Of a stretch of 64,000 bases of DNA, positions 35,468 to 46,776 are shown piece after piece; position 1 is the first letter of the stretch; every line of letters begins with the position of its first letter. The notes beneath the pieces were generated by a model. The model did no database searches. It was not told the DNA's origin and saw only the letters and a list, made by a program, of their open reading frames with translations. The DNA is taken from contig OW285195.1 of the NCBI GenBank assembly GCA_935421135.1, positions 11,500,391-11,564,390 on the forward strand, read 5' to 3'. The position numbers were made by a program, and so were the translations under genes. This DNA is from Bugulina stolonifera. Taxonomy: Eukaryota; Bryozoa; Gymnolaemata; Cheilostomatida; Bugulidae.

Positions 35468-36991
35468 ATGGCTGCCAAGACCTCTGCTTCTATCACCAGT
35501 TCTAAGTTAGATGCCTGTAGTGTAGCTAAGATTTTTAAACTGAAGGCTAACCAAACTCCACATTCAGAGGATCTCAAACAAGGTGGTAGCTCTAATAGAA
35601 AGATAGGTGAAGACAAGAAGAGTCCTAAATCTGAAATGAAAAGCTTGGCTACTGAAGTCTATCCACTAGGGTCTGCTTCTAGATATGTTACAGGACTCGC
35701 GGCAGCACTTGAATACCACCCACCAGTTGGTCTTAAAGCTTGTAAAGTTGTATTGGGATCAGGTGACCATTTAGATTTCATGTCGCCAATTCGAAAGGCG
35801 CTCTTTAAAATATTTGAGCCTGTCTCGCCAAACAAATATTTGTTGAATGCTTGTGAGAAGCTGAACAGGTTCTTACTATTTGTCAAGGTAGTATACGACA
35901 GCCAAGACCTGCTCAGAAACGAACTTTATACTCTGCTTGTAGAGCATGAGACCTGTCTAAGAAAATTGCTTGTGACAATGATGGGCGATAAAAAATTACC
36001 AAAGATAGGGATACTAGTATTTCTAGTCAATGCAAACATATATCTCCTGTTATTGCAAGAGTTGGCAATGCTAGATCCAGAGGTAAACCACCCAGAAAAT
36101 TCCCCGTGGTTCAAAGCAATAAAAGACTTTTCAAAGGACTTCATAAAGCATGTGACAGCTGTTTTTGTCAGCCTCTGGTGGGCTAGACTTAAAGGCGTAT
36201 CTCAAGTAGAGACAGATGCTGTAAAACTACAAAGCCAAGAAAGTTGTCCTGGACGGAGAAAGTCCTGCTACAGAGTTACAGCCTGTGTGGAAGACACGAA
36301 TGCAGTTAGTGGCAATGTTGTTGAACACCAGCTTCAATGCAGAAATCATCGAGTTAGTCTCTTTCTTGCCATGAAACAAGTAGAGTCAATGGCCGAGGCA
36401 AGCAGAGGTGCATACCTAACAGCTATCTGTCATGAATTTGACAACCTATTATACTTTCCTATGCGATGCTCGTCATTTTGGTTGAAGTTATCAGTTCAAC
36501 CCCTTGCTCTCTCTTCTGATAGGCTATTCTCTGGCTACTTTGTGCACTCATTCGACCAGTCTAAGCAAACAACTGGTTCACTGTTGCACCCAACTATTAC
36601 TATGGAACCTGCAGAAAGCTGCCATAGCCCAGTGTTTGAACGCATCAAAACCATTCCAAACAACCAATCAGCTTACACAATGTGCTCAATGATGACAAAT
36701 GACAAGAAAGAAGGTGGTTTAAGTTTGATCGAAATAGTCTGCGTACCTTCTTCCCATGCTGATATTTTTCTGTTAACAAACATCATTCCATCAGAGAAGG
36801 ATGGTGAAGAAAATGCTGAGTCAGATGAGCTCAGCATTTCCCTGGAGGATTGTGACCTGCACGAACCCAGAGAGACTTGTCATATAGAACCATGGAACAG
36901 AAAAGAGGAATTCTTAGCAACTAGATCTCCAGGAGGTACAGAAAACATTCCGAGTGGTGAACCAGAACTACCTAAGTATAAGAGTGAGTAA
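35468..36991 (+). CDS. G2: Cry-N-like helical protein family member, 507 aa, single exon
   Basis: The open frame extends upstream to 35219, but I place the start at 35468 (ATGGCTGCC). From there the N-terminus aligns with G1 (short variable leader, then KIFKLKANQ), while the 83 upstream residues match no paralogue. The core is complete: YHPPVGLKACKVV, LDFMSPIRKALF, CEKLNRFLLFVK, VNANIYLLLLQELA, FVSLWWARLKGVS, HEFDNLLYFPMRCSSFWLKL, and the C-terminal module AYTMCS / SLIEIVCVPSSHADIF. The tail is acidic and serine-rich. It is closest to G7 in the centre and in the HEFDN/YEFDS segment. Function unknown; family assignment as for G1. No clear poly(A) signal was found right after the stop. Confidence 0.78.
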   Translation: MAAKTSASITSSKLDACSVAKIFKLKANQTPHSEDLKQGGSSNRKIGEDKKSPKSEMKSLATEVYPLGSASRYVTGLAAALEYHPPVGLKACKVVLGSGDHLDFMSPIRKALFKIFEPVSPNKYLLNACEKLNRFLLFVKVVYDSQDLLRNELYTLLVEHETCLRKLLVTMMGDKKLPKIGILVFLVNANIYLLLLQELAMLDPEVNHPENSPWFKAIKDFSKDFIKHVTAVFVSLWWARLKGVSQVETDAVKLQSQESCPGRRKSCYRVTACVEDTNAVSGNVVEHQLQCRNHRVSLFLAMKQVESMAEASRGAYLTAICHEFDNLLYFPMRCSSFWLKLSVQPLALSSDRLFSGYFVHSFDQSKQTTGSLLHPTITMEPAESCHSPVFERIKTIPNNQSAYTMCSMMTNDKKEGGLSLIEIVCVPSSHADIFLLTNIIPSEKDGEENAESDELSISLEDCDLHEPRETCHIEPWNRKEEFLATRSPGGTENIPSGEPELPKYKSE

Positions 36992-37539
36992 TCCACCTCA
37001 ACTACGATGACTCTGACACACATAATATCATGCAGATGTAAAATAATATTTTACAGAGACCAAAGAGAATTTTAGTAAAGCAGAAATGTAATACATAATC
37101 TTGAAGAAAGAAACTTTTTACATGTATTATCTACATAGTACTGAAGTATTATGTACCAAAATGTCAAATAACTTGCAGAGTAAAAAACTGTTCAAATGTT
37201 CTGTATTTTAACCATTTTTAAGTATAAATGCCTAAATAGTACATTATATAAGTGCAAAGTAAAAGTAATTTTAGTTTAAAAATATACCTATGGAATTGAA
37301 AATGCATCTCTCTATTTTATTCTTTGCTGACATAATATTTCTTATACTTGGTACAACATATCTATAATGATAATCAACTGCTTGTCTTGTACAACTCTTG
37401 CTGTGTCTGGCAGTTTGAGAACTCTGGTTCAGTGTATTTCACACCTTTTAAACTTGCTTTGCTGTATATATACAGTATTGCCAAGATGTGCTCCTAGACA
37501 TAATATCTCTGAGCTGCACTGATGAGGTGTCAAACCAAC

Positions 37540-37977
37540 CAGCCTCCATCTTGTTGTGCAATTTCCTTACGACGCTCCGTCGGCCTTTTATCTCAACCTT
37601 ATTCTGGAAGTAAGAAAACTATACAAAGCCAATGTTTTCTACTGTTATTGTCTCAGTTGATGCTTGGATCTCAATAAAAACACTTCTATACTACTTATAC
37701 AGAGTCTTCTCTCGTAGTACAGGTTAGTTTCAACTGATAAGGTCTTCAACCTTGATGCCCGAGCAGCCTACTAGGACTGAATATGCTCTCTCTCAAGTAT
37801 AACAATAAGTATTGACTTGGGACCACATGGGTCGTCTTGGTTAACACTATAACTTCAAGTATAATGTACATGTCGATCCTTCATGTAATGTAGAGAGCCT
37901 AGCACTACTCAAAGGCAATCTTCACTTGTGCAAGTAGGTCATCCCTCGATCATACGAACACCCAAAAAAACATTACA
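37540..37977 (+). mobile_element. Degraded solo LTR, 3' part
   Basis: Similar to the right-hand half of the LTR at 42,263-43,012: CCATCTTGTTGTGCAATTTC, CTCAATAAAAACAC, then a terminal ACATTACA followed by ATAT. The 5' boundary could not be found, so the element is truncated or too diverged on that side. Confidence 0.65.
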
Positions 37978-38479
37978 ATATTATGAGCACGTCACAACAG
38001 ACCGCAATAACTTGGCGCATACATTGTACCATGGTAGCCATTGCAGTACTTCAGATAGAATGATGTACATACATCCCTGGACATGACCTACAATGTAGGA
38101 GTTAATCCAGAAAATCAGACAGAGCAGAGGATATTGCTGTGTAAGCTGCCCTGGACTTTGTTTTTATATAAGGGGGTATAAACAACAAAATAATAATTTA
38201 CTACAATGTAAAGTTACTGGTGGAGGAGGAGGAGACATGCTGGGGTAACATTGTATACCATTTTGCTTAATTATACATGTATAACTTGTAGGTATAACTC
38301 GAAAATAATCTTCTTGTGTATACAGGCATTATCTACCGGATACACTAGCTTTATTATCAGAATATGCACAAGCTAACTCACTAAAACATAGCTATTGAGT
38401 GTACACTTAGACCAAAGTTTGGCTCACCATATTATTTGCACATCCAACTGATAAGTAAGGATTTTTAATTTTTGCTGAA

Positions 38480-40588
38480 ATGGCAGGCCCTTCATCTTCA
38501 CAAGACTATGGTGGTAGTTTTGTTATTAACGAGGATCTAGAAATTGTACACAGAAAGGCACAGGCAGCGAGACTAGATGTCTCTACGCTGATGGAATTGA
38601 GAGAGCAAGAGGCTGCAGCCGCTTTATATGCAGCTACCGCTGCTGCTGTTCTTCCCGGACCTGTACCAGCTACCACCGCCAGCCCGAGCATTCTTTTTGA
38701 CCCTACCAATACTGCTGCAGACGAGACTAACTTTGCTTTGAAATCAGAAAAAGCGCTCCATGAGTATTCCGTAGGAACTGACCTGATATTCAACTGCATC
38801 GATTACACCCCTTACCTTGACCTTGACCTCATCAAGGGTTATTCCTCTGAACTAGACATTTACCTTAATCCCGAGTTTGAGGTCAACTGTGGTATCAATG
38901 ATCTCCACTCCACTTTAGGTCCTGAAGTTGAGGTAGCAGAACAGTGTGAAAGTACATCCAGTAGGAAAGAGAAAGAAGAGACCACTCCCAGACAGACAAG
39001 AAAAAGGAAAACAGATAGTTTGGAAAGAACAGTGGAATCTAGTCTTAGTTCAGCAATCTCTGATAGTACAGTAGCAGAAGGTTTGAGGCAAAATATTCCT
39101 AGCAATTACTGCAGATTTAGAAAAAGACCCATACTTTCCACAAGAGATATCATTCGCAAAACATCGATGAACTTAAACAACAAATCGGATGTTGGTTTAG
39201 GTGATATGTTTACTGTATTTTGTCATAGTGATTCCGAATTTCCAGATGCAGATTATATGGCAGGTTTTAGAGATGAACTGCTAAAAGCTCCCAAATCTGA
39301 TATGTTGCTAGGTATATGTGGCGAGCTAAATGATTTTATTTATTTTATCGTGCAAGAGTATCTACAAAATAAGTTAGAAGGTGAGAAGGACACAACGCTA
39401 GCAAGATTAGCAAGCCATATACCTTCTCTTGAAAAATTGTTGCAAAGAATTATGGACAACCCAGATTTTCCGAATACTGCAATCTTTTTGTTTATGTTGG
39501 CAGCAAATCTCTATTTCCTGTCATTACAAGAACTGGCTATCTTTGATCAAGATATTTTATTTTCCTCAAAATCAGTGTGGTGCCATAAAATAGAGACAAT
39601 GGCTGACAGGTGCGTAACACATCTCCTAACTATGTTTACTCGACTCTGGAATGTCCGTCTTGATGTCGTTTCGGAGGTTCAAGTCGAAGAAAGATTAGTT
39701 CAACCTGAGATTATTGCCGGTGTTCAAATAGGACTACCCTACTATAAGTTGGTAGCCTCCTGGACTGACACCTACCTCATTGGAAGCAACAAGATTGCTG
39801 CTACTAAAGAGAAGACAGCCACTCAATTTGCCAAGGTTAGTGAAAGAGAACAACTCCAAAAAATTGTTGATGGTGAGCGTCAAGAATATGTACTAAAAAT
39901 TTTCAAAGAATTTGATGAATTATTGCACTTTCCGATAGAATGTTCCTCGAACTGGATGAAACTAACCATCCAACCACTTGGTTGTTCTGCTGATGAGTTT
40001 GTAAGTGTAAACCTGATCTATCCATTCCTTTTTGGCCCTCATTCCGGCCCTCATTCCGCACCCATCAGAGAGTCAAGAACACAAATGTCCCATGACCCTA
40101 TTAACAGCAAATGGGCAGTAGTCACAAAAAATCCTGTGTCACCGCATTTGAGTTTGCTGTATAGCCAAGTGAACGGTCTACCAGCAAAATCCTATGCATA
40201 TTACTCTTGCTCTTTATTTGGAATCAATATAGAGCAGGCATGGATACCCATTGAGATGGCAAGCGTGCCTATAGATACGGTTAACTACCTCAAGCAACTA
40301 GAGATTAAATACTTGATGCATGAACCAGACTCAATAGAGAAATTACCTTCAGTGGAGAATGCATCCCTCACTCAAAGGAGATTTCATGAGAACATTCTGT
40401 CTAACCTCGGCGTTTCAAACATGGCTTCTAAACCAGGAAGTAGTGTAGGAGTGGACTGTTCTATGCTAAGCCAATCACCGAAAGGAGAGCCTTCTTCTAC
40501 ACTAGAGGCTACATTAGTGAAGTCTCCAAAGGAGGAAGTGATCAGTAACACACCAGAAGGCAATAACTCTGATGCTGAAAGTTTATAA
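38480..40588 (+). CDS. G3: longest Cry-N-like helical protein family member, 702 aa, single exon
   Basis: The start is ATGGCAGGC, and AATAAA sites follow at 40966 and 40974. This copy has a long unique N-terminus of about 230 residues with an alanine-rich stretch (residues 44-62), acidic segments and a basic cluster (RQTRKRKTD, near 175-185) that could be a nuclear-localisation signal. The core follows but is the most diverged: the GLxxCKIxF element is replaced by DMFTVFCHSDSEF, while CGELNDFIYFI, LAANLYFLSLQELA, FTRLWNVRLDVVS, FDELLHFPIECSSNWMKL and a C-terminal AYYSCSLF module remain. The tail is serine/proline-rich. It is the parent type of the gene relic near 46,640-46,770. Function unknown; the cytosolic or nuclear location is inferred from the absence of a signal peptide. 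Confidence 0.8.
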   Translation: MAGPSSSQDYGGSFVINEDLEIVHRKAQAARLDVSTLMELREQEAAAALYAATAAAVLPGPVPATTASPSILFDPTNTAADETNFALKSEKALHEYSVGTDLIFNCIDYTPYLDLDLIKGYSSELDIYLNPEFEVNCGINDLHSTLGPEVEVAEQCESTSSRKEKEETTPRQTRKRKTDSLERTVESSLSSAISDSTVAEGLRQNIPSNYCRFRKRPILSTRDIIRKTSMNLNNKSDVGLGDMFTVFCHSDSEFPDADYMAGFRDELLKAPKSDMLLGICGELNDFIYFIVQEYLQNKLEGEKDTTLARLASHIPSLEKLLQRIMDNPDFPNTAIFLFMLAANLYFLSLQELAIFDQDILFSSKSVWCHKIETMADRCVTHLLTMFTRLWNVRLDVVSEVQVEERLVQPEIIAGVQIGLPYYKLVASWTDTYLIGSNKIAATKEKTATQFAKVSEREQLQKIVDGERQEYVLKIFKEFDELLHFPIECSSNWMKLTIQPLGCSADEFVSVNLIYPFLFGPHSGPHSAPIRESRTQMSHDPINSKWAVVTKNPVSPHLSLLYSQVNGLPAKSYAYYSCSLFGINIEQAWIPIEMASVPIDTVNYLKQLEIKYLMHEPDSIEKLPSVENASLTQRRFHENILSNLGVSNMASKPGSSVGVDCSMLSQSPKGEPSSTLEATLVKSPKEEVISNTPEGNNSDAESL

Positions 40589-42262
40589 ACGGACCAGTCA
40601 ATAGGAAAGATTTTTCTTAGTGCCAAAGTTGAATCATGAAGTGCTGAAGCATTGCATACATTCTCTAGTTTTAGCAAGCAATTATTTTCCACTTTGGATA
40701 GTAATGTATGTGCAATTAGTTACTTTCACAATATTTTAATCAATTTCTAGTCTTTCTCCCAATTTTATATTACATGTAATTATTATAGAGTAGACTTCTG
40801 AATTTTACCTGACACCTCCTATACATAAATTGAAATATTAAGTGTTGATATAGCAACTATTTTATTATTTACCAGTTAAGAGAGTGATAGGTATTTTATG
40901 TAGAACTATTTTAAGCTACTCCTTCCCTTTCAGTATGTACAAGCGTTTTATTAATTCTGTCTTGTAATAAAACAATAAAACTAGATTGGGATATTGCACA
41001 AGGTTTATAAATAGCAATCTGCAGCAATAACAATTGATTTTATTCAATGATGAACACCAGCTATAACACCAGCTATAACGCCAGCTATAACCTTAGGCTA
41101 GGCTTAGGAGCCCTGGTGATAATGTTTATTGTTAACAAGGGGAGTTTCGTTCAGATCAAGCATTAGTCATGCCTAGAAGCTTAAGCTATGTTCGAATATT
41201 AAAGCAGTCCGATATGAACCATTGCAGTTTCCAAAACGCTTATTATACAGTACAACAACATGTATCTTGTAATTACATATGACTATATGAATTAGGTAGA
41301 AGACAACTTCACATCGGCTGCCAGTAAATTTAATTTACTGTAATTAAACTAGGTGGTGGGATAAATAGAGCAGGTGGAGTTTTCCGATTTTGAGAAAAGT
41401 ACTCTGAATGGTTTGCAATGTATGTAAACCTAAACACTCATCCTGTACATGTATTAGAATATAGAACCCTCACTCTATACAACTGAGAACAGGTGATGTA
41501 TCTGGTGAAGACATTTCTAGCTTAAATAGGTTTTGTCTTTGGATTTAGGCATAGAGCATAACGCACTTATCCTGGCTATTATTCAAGTGTTAAAGGAATA
41601 TGACGCCTGTGATTACCCCCTTTACTTGTTGTTATTTCTTTTAATAAGCATATTCTGATTCTGGAGTTTAGAGGATAGTTACATGAGAGACTGCTCTAAT
41701 TTGCAGAGCTTCACTTTGAGCCCAAAACATGGATATCATTTGTTTGTTTAGTCGAGGACTACCATCTACATGGGAGGGCGACATCGAAGGTCAAGATTGT
41801 CATGGTCAAGTTTGCAATGGTCAAGTTGTCGGGGAGCCATCTACGTGTAGATCTTCCAATGATATGACATCAAAATCTCTGCACAAACTTATAAATCTGA
41901 CATGCAAGGATTTCAGCTATTCTCACTTCTTGTTTGAGACAATCTATAGAGACCAAAGTAGGCATAACAAAGTATGTTTATAATAATAATAATAATAATA
42001 ATATTTGTGGTGCCAAACACAATTCTTTAACGTGGCTGCCCAATAGCAGAGCTAGTCGAGGGGCCACCATGGCTCCTAGAGCTGGATATTATCATAATTT
42101 GAAATGGTACAGAGGGAGAGCCTTCTTTGAGACGAAAACCTCCAGGTCATGTGCGTCCTTGCAGATAACTTGCGTCATTGCTGCAAGACCAGATTGACTA
42201 GCGCTAGACCACTCGGGCACCTACATGATAAAACTGATGGGTGAGCATAGGATGCATGATAT
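40589..42262. other. G3-G4 intergenic: poly(A) sites and a stretch shared with the G3-like relic
   Basis: AATAAA sites at 40,966 and 40,974. Bases 41,385-41,510 match 46,995-47,120. Three tandem CACCAGCTATAA-type words lie near 41,051-41,085. The frame at 41,729-41,983 has no recognisable domain. Confidence 0.5.
41980..42003. repeat. (AAT)n microsatellite
   Basis: Seven to eight TAA/AAT triplets lie between G3 and the solo LTR upstream of G4. Confidence 0.9.
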
Positions 42263-43012
42263 TGTAATGGTCAGGACGTTTACCTATACGACCTCAGCTC
42301 GCCTGATGGACCTTATAGCTCCTTAAGTGCCTAGTAGTTGTCATAGCTTTACTTGTCTAGCCTCCGGCATTCTGCACTTAGATACCTATTGACTCATACC
42401 TACATTGTTATGCATGTTCTGACCATACATTTGTAAATACATACCACTTATATACCTGTAATGTGCATTACTGGGCAATTATGTCCTTTTTATACCCATG
42501 TAAAGAAGGCCAACCTCTCAGAATTACCTGATTTTGATTTTTTACCTGAATCTCTTCTGTTGTACCCGGCCTATTTTGGGTCGGCCATCGGGTTTCCGGC
42601 CGCCATCTTGTTGTGCAATTTCCGGATGACACTATGTCGTCTTTTTACCAGAAGTTCTTATACTATATAAAGCACATTGTTCTTATGTTCATTCTCTCAG
42701 TTTATGCTTGGATTTCAATGAAGACACATCTATACTTATATACAGAGACTTTCACTTCGTAGATAAGTCGTTCCAGTTGTCAAGGTCTTCGACCTTGCCT
42801 CCCGAACTGTCTTCGAGGTTGGATCACTCTCTTTCTCAGCATAGTCAACATGCATCGACTCGGGACCACATGAGTCGTCTTGAGTAGTTATTTACCACTA
42901 GTACCTGTTGATCTTTCATGTAATGAGAAGGCCTAGCACAACTCATAGGCTCTTCATTTTTGACAAGGGAGTCGTCTTAGGACGACAGCACAAACCCCCA
43001 AAAACCATTACA
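42263..43012 (+). mobile_element. Solo LTR with perfect TGTAATGG/CCATTACA ends
   Basis: A 750-bp element starts TGTAATGGT and ends ACCATTACA. The 4-base target duplication ATAT lies at 42259-42262 and 43013-43016. A TATA-like CTATATAAAG lies near 42,663 and the R/U5-like part begins after CAATGAAGACAC. It stands 0.5 kb upstream of G4 in the same direction, so its promoter could read towards that gene. No internal retroelement domain is present. Confidence 0.85.
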
Positions 43013-43029
43013 ATATGATATGCAATCAC

Positions 43030-46000
43030 ATTGGGGAATCTTTTGTATCCAAGCACACAAAATTCAATTACATCTCATGAGGAGACAATTTCTTTAGGAT
43101 TATATGGCTGTGATGAGGAAATCTTTCTAAAATGACCTTCAAGTCTCTTTTAGTACATAATTTCCTCTAGTGTTAATATTATAGGCAATCTAAGTGGAGA
43201 GTATAGCTATGGTACTGCATCATTTACATGGAGTAGACAGGGAGCATTTCAACTTGCAAGCTACAGTAGCATGAGACAGCCTCTCATTTTGCCAGCTATT
43301 CCAAAGGCTTAAGAATGCACATGCGACTAGCTGAAAGATCATAGCACAATATAATAGGAGTTAGTGACATGTTATACCAGTAGTTCTTTGAACAGTGTTG
43401 ATGTCAGTTATGTACTGAACTTTATTTCTACATTAGCCATTCTAGCAAGCTGTATAAGACTTCTCTGGAAAATACTGTTTGTCTATCTAAACAACCAGAA
43501 GCTGTTGATACAATAATGGTTGTCTCTCCACGCAATTCACCGTTAAAGCTGGACACAGATTTGAGACCAACTTCTGAAGAAGCCTCTAATATCATCATCG
43601 CTGAATTGACTGAAATTTATAAACCAACTCATGATGATACAACAGCTGATCAGCTGAATGTAGCCTCAAAAACAATCAGCACTGAAGTTAAGACTGCCGA
43701 TGGAAATGAGACCGCTGCCACCGTGTCTAATCTTGCTATTAGAAATGCAATTGTAGCGGAGTCTGATGCTGCTATTCAAGTTGAGGCTGCGGTTGAAACC
43801 TCGGCTGCTGTTCAAACCGAGACTGCTCTTCAAAGTGAGGCTGATCTTCAAAGTAATGCAGCTGTCACCTTGTCTAATAACGCAGTTGGAACTGCAAGTG
43901 TGGCTGGATCACATACTGCTACCCATATTGAAGCTGCTGTGGGCACTACGACTATTGTTGAGACTGAGACTGCTGTTGGTGATAAGACAAAGGAAACTGA
44001 AGGTGCTGAAGTTTCAGATAGCGGTGACGAACAAGACGACGATGCACTAGGAATTACTTATATGCGAGAATACCTTTTCTCTTACAAAACTCCAAAGCAG
44101 CACACAATACAACTTGCTTCATATTTACATGATTACCCTGTATGTGGTCTTAATGGTTGTAAGATTGTCTTTCAAGAGGAAAGATATTTAGATTTCATGG
44201 TTCCTATTAAAGAAGATCTGTGCAGACTTCTCCATCCACAAGAACCAAGTGACAACCTGCTTGAGATGTGTGAGAAACTAAACCGTACCATCATGTATAT
44301 CAAGCTTGCATATAAAAGGGAAGAGCAACCTAAGGACAAAGTTTATCCAGAACTGGTGAAGCAAGAAGAGCATCTCAAAAAACTCCTTAAGGATATGATG
44401 AAAGATGATGACTTTCCCTCCAAAGCCATTGTTGTATTTGTTCTTACTGCCAACGTTTACTTGTTATTGCTCCAGGACATGGTACTGTTACAGGTAAAAC
44501 AAGAGAAAGTCAAACCAGAAAATTCCGTTTGGTTTAAGGCCATCCAGGCATTTGCTAAGGTTTGTGTTAAACATGTGATGGTGAAAGTTACTCATCTCTG
44601 GAAAAGTAGAATTGCGAGTATCACTAAAGTGGAGTTGGATACTAAGGAACTCGATGCCACCACAGAAGGTGAATCAATGGATAAGCCATTCTACAAGGTG
44701 ACTGCCACATGGTGTGATGACTCCCATAAATATGGGAAGATGTGTTTTGAAGAAGAGGTTTCCTGTGAAAAGGACCCAATTATGTTATCAGCTGCTTTGA
44801 AAGAGGTATGGGCAGATATCATAGCTCGGAGAAATAAATCTTTGACCGAAATCTTTCACAAATTCGATGAGCAACTAAACTTTCCTGTGAGATGTTGCTC
44901 TTATTGGCTGAAGCTAACTTTAGAACCCTTGGCAACTTCTAAAAAGAACACATTACTCCACAACATTCAGGTATGCCTGCCTAGCCGCATTCAGCAGTAT
45001 CCTCTACGTCATAATGGTTCATTAAAAGCCCAAGAATGGTTTAAGCTTTTGCTTAAAGACCCTTCGGCAAAGCTAGCTTTAGTATGGGAGCCCAATCCAA
45101 TGATATTGAGCACACTGTCTCGTTGTTTGAATAAATTCCCAAGCAACGAGTTTGCATATGCGGTATGTGCAATTACGGCGGATAAAACACAAACAAAATA
45201 TATAGGACTTATTGAGTTAGTTTGTATCCCGTCTAAATATGCTAAAACTTTCAAGAGCAAAAGCATCGCAGAAGTGAAAGATAATGGAGGATCCGCTTCT
45301 GACAATGCTGACAAGGTACATCTCCAATCTAAGAATGAAGATATCATACATGTAGTCACCATCAAAAGTAAAGCAGGTCTGTCTGACAAAAACACGAAGA
45401 TTCAGGAGAAGCCAACAACTAGCGAATGGCAACACAAAAAACTACCTAATGAACGACTGAAGTAAATATTGTAGAGATTGTTACCACAACTGCATTGAAG
45501 CAAAATTATGAATATATTTCTGGCTGTGCATTTTTTATTTTTCGTTTAAAATGTTTCAGTAAAATTTTTGACTTTCAGTCTCTGACATGTCTATGTTGTT
45601 TATGTGAATCAGTTTATTAAAACAAACATTTCATAGCATACAAAATTGGTTCTTGTACTTTTTTGCCAAGTCCTTATAGCCAGTAAAAATTTCCTTTACA
45701 ACGCATGTGGTACAAACGCACAGGTTGCGAATAGTTCGGTAACCACATGTTTGGTATGGTATCTCTTTGAGCTTTGGTAACAAATGGATGATGAATCAAT
45801 GCATTGATGTCTAGTTACATGTACCTGTGCACAACAACTTCCTCTCTATTGACATTATATCTTGGAGTTATCTGTTCACTAGGGTAGTGACTCGGCACAA
45901 TATTGTGTCGCTTTCATGAGAAACAAATCTGGTACCTACAATATACAGATCTAGCATAAAGCCACACATTGTGGACCTGTCCACCTGCATTTTTATATAA

Positions 46001-46480
46001 TTATAATATGGACAAACCATACAACTGTTTTAATACAAGCAGCAAATGTGGTCATTAAACACACAGTATAAATTTACGCAAGAAAATTGTTCAACCACAG
46101 CTTGTTGTTAGTATATTTTAGCTGGGGTTATTGTATCTTTCACTACTCATCAGTCAGACAACGGTAGAATTCCATAAATGGAAAACTTTAGGTTATTTAC
46201 CAAGAATCATCTAAAATAAATTTGAGAGTTTGGATCTGCTGTAGACATGTTGGAAAGTTGTGGTTGGAGGTGTGAGAAGATTATGAGAGACCTCAAATAT
46301 TTTCATTTCTGAACCTATTTTGATATATTATTGTATTCCCTGTGAGTAACTCCAATTAGGAGTTGTCTTTCCTTGGTAAGGCTAAATTAAAAGTATGAGT
46401 AGAAAATCGACTACTTTACGACTGACCTTGGCCGGAGTCAAACTGCATTTAGTGCATCTACCACGAACGATCTACCTGCA
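43030..46480 (+). repeat. Segmental duplication unit 1 (carries G4)
   Basis: About 0.5 kb upstream and 1 kb downstream of G4 are alignable with unit 2 around G5 (48,590-51,549 plus 53,885-54,420). Shared words: TTTAGGA..TATGG before the gene; CAATGCATTGATGTCTAG and ACAATATGGACAAA-like stretches after it. Confidence 0.8.
43516..45465 (+). CDS. G4: Cry-N-like helical protein family member with Ala/Glu/Thr repeat N-terminus, 649 aa
   Basis: Single open frame from ATGGTTGTC; ATTAAA follows near 45615. Residues about 75-160 are a low-complexity tract of imperfect short repeats (AVETSAAVQTE, ALQSEADLQS, AVGTTTIVETE), then an acidic stretch (DSGDEQDDD). The core from about residue 200 is canonical: HDYPVCGLNGCKIVFQ, LDFMVPIKEDLCRLL, CEKLNRTIMYIKL, LTANVYLLLLQDMV, VTHLWKSRIASIT, FDEQLNFPVRCCSYWLKL, and the C-terminal module FAYAVCAI / GLIELVCIPSKYAK. 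It is nearly identical to G5 over the core and shares flanking DNA with it, so the pair is a recent segmental duplication. Function unknown. Confidence 0.85.
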   Translation: MVVSPRNSPLKLDTDLRPTSEEASNIIIAELTEIYKPTHDDTTADQLNVASKTISTEVKTADGNETAATVSNLAIRNAIVAESDAAIQVEAAVETSAAVQTETALQSEADLQSNAAVTLSNNAVGTASVAGSHTATHIEAAVGTTTIVETETAVGDKTKETEGAEVSDSGDEQDDDALGITYMREYLFSYKTPKQHTIQLASYLHDYPVCGLNGCKIVFQEERYLDFMVPIKEDLCRLLHPQEPSDNLLEMCEKLNRTIMYIKLAYKREEQPKDKVYPELVKQEEHLKKLLKDMMKDDDFPSKAIVVFVLTANVYLLLLQDMVLLQVKQEKVKPENSVWFKAIQAFAKVCVKHVMVKVTHLWKSRIASITKVELDTKELDATTEGESMDKPFYKVTATWCDDSHKYGKMCFEEEVSCEKDPIMLSAALKEVWADIIARRNKSLTEIFHKFDEQLNFPVRCCSYWLKLTLEPLATSKKNTLLHNIQVCLPSRIQQYPLRHNGSLKAQEWFKLLLKDPSAKLALVWEPNPMILSTLSRCLNKFPSNEFAYAVCAITADKTQTKYIGLIELVCIPSKYAKTFKSKSIAEVKDNGGSASDNADKVHLQSKNEDIIHVVTIKSKAGLSDKNTKIQEKPTTSEWQHKKLPNERLK

Positions 46481-46634
46481 ACTATTATGTACAATCAGTG
46501 AACAGGGAACACTAGGGACAGACTGTGTTCAGTTAAATGCAACCTACGTTGCATGGTTAACTTATATAAAGTATATTAAAACTACCCAAGTTCCAGGGCT
46601 ATCTACACAGCTTTATCAGCACATACATGTACAT

Positions 46635-46770
46635 AGCCCTACATTGTTAGAAAGAATTATCAGTAGCCAAGATCTCCCGAATACTACTTTCTACCATTAC
46701 AAGAACTGGCTATCTTTGACCAAAATATTTTATCTTCCTCAAAGTCAGATGTTAGGGGGTTTGACCATTT
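46635..46770 (+). pseudogene. Frameshifted relic of a G3-like gene
   Basis: The DNA matches G3 around 39,430-39,575 (LLQRIMDNPDFPNT through LQELAIFDQDILFSSKS): TTGTTAGAAAGAATTATC, CCGAATACT, then CTACCATTACAAGAACTGGC. The piece coding the ANLYFLS part of the helix is deleted and the frame shifts across the break. The downstream stretch 46,995-47,120 also matches the DNA 0.8 kb after G3 (41,385-41,510), so a whole G3-like unit once stood here. The 147-codon frame at 46,395-46,838 that spans the relic is accidental. Confidence 0.7.
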
Positions 46771-46776
46771 TGATAC

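Noticed and set aside
37490..37540. Left border of the degraded LTR before G3
   Set aside because: No TG start or ATAT duplication could be found, so the border was left open.
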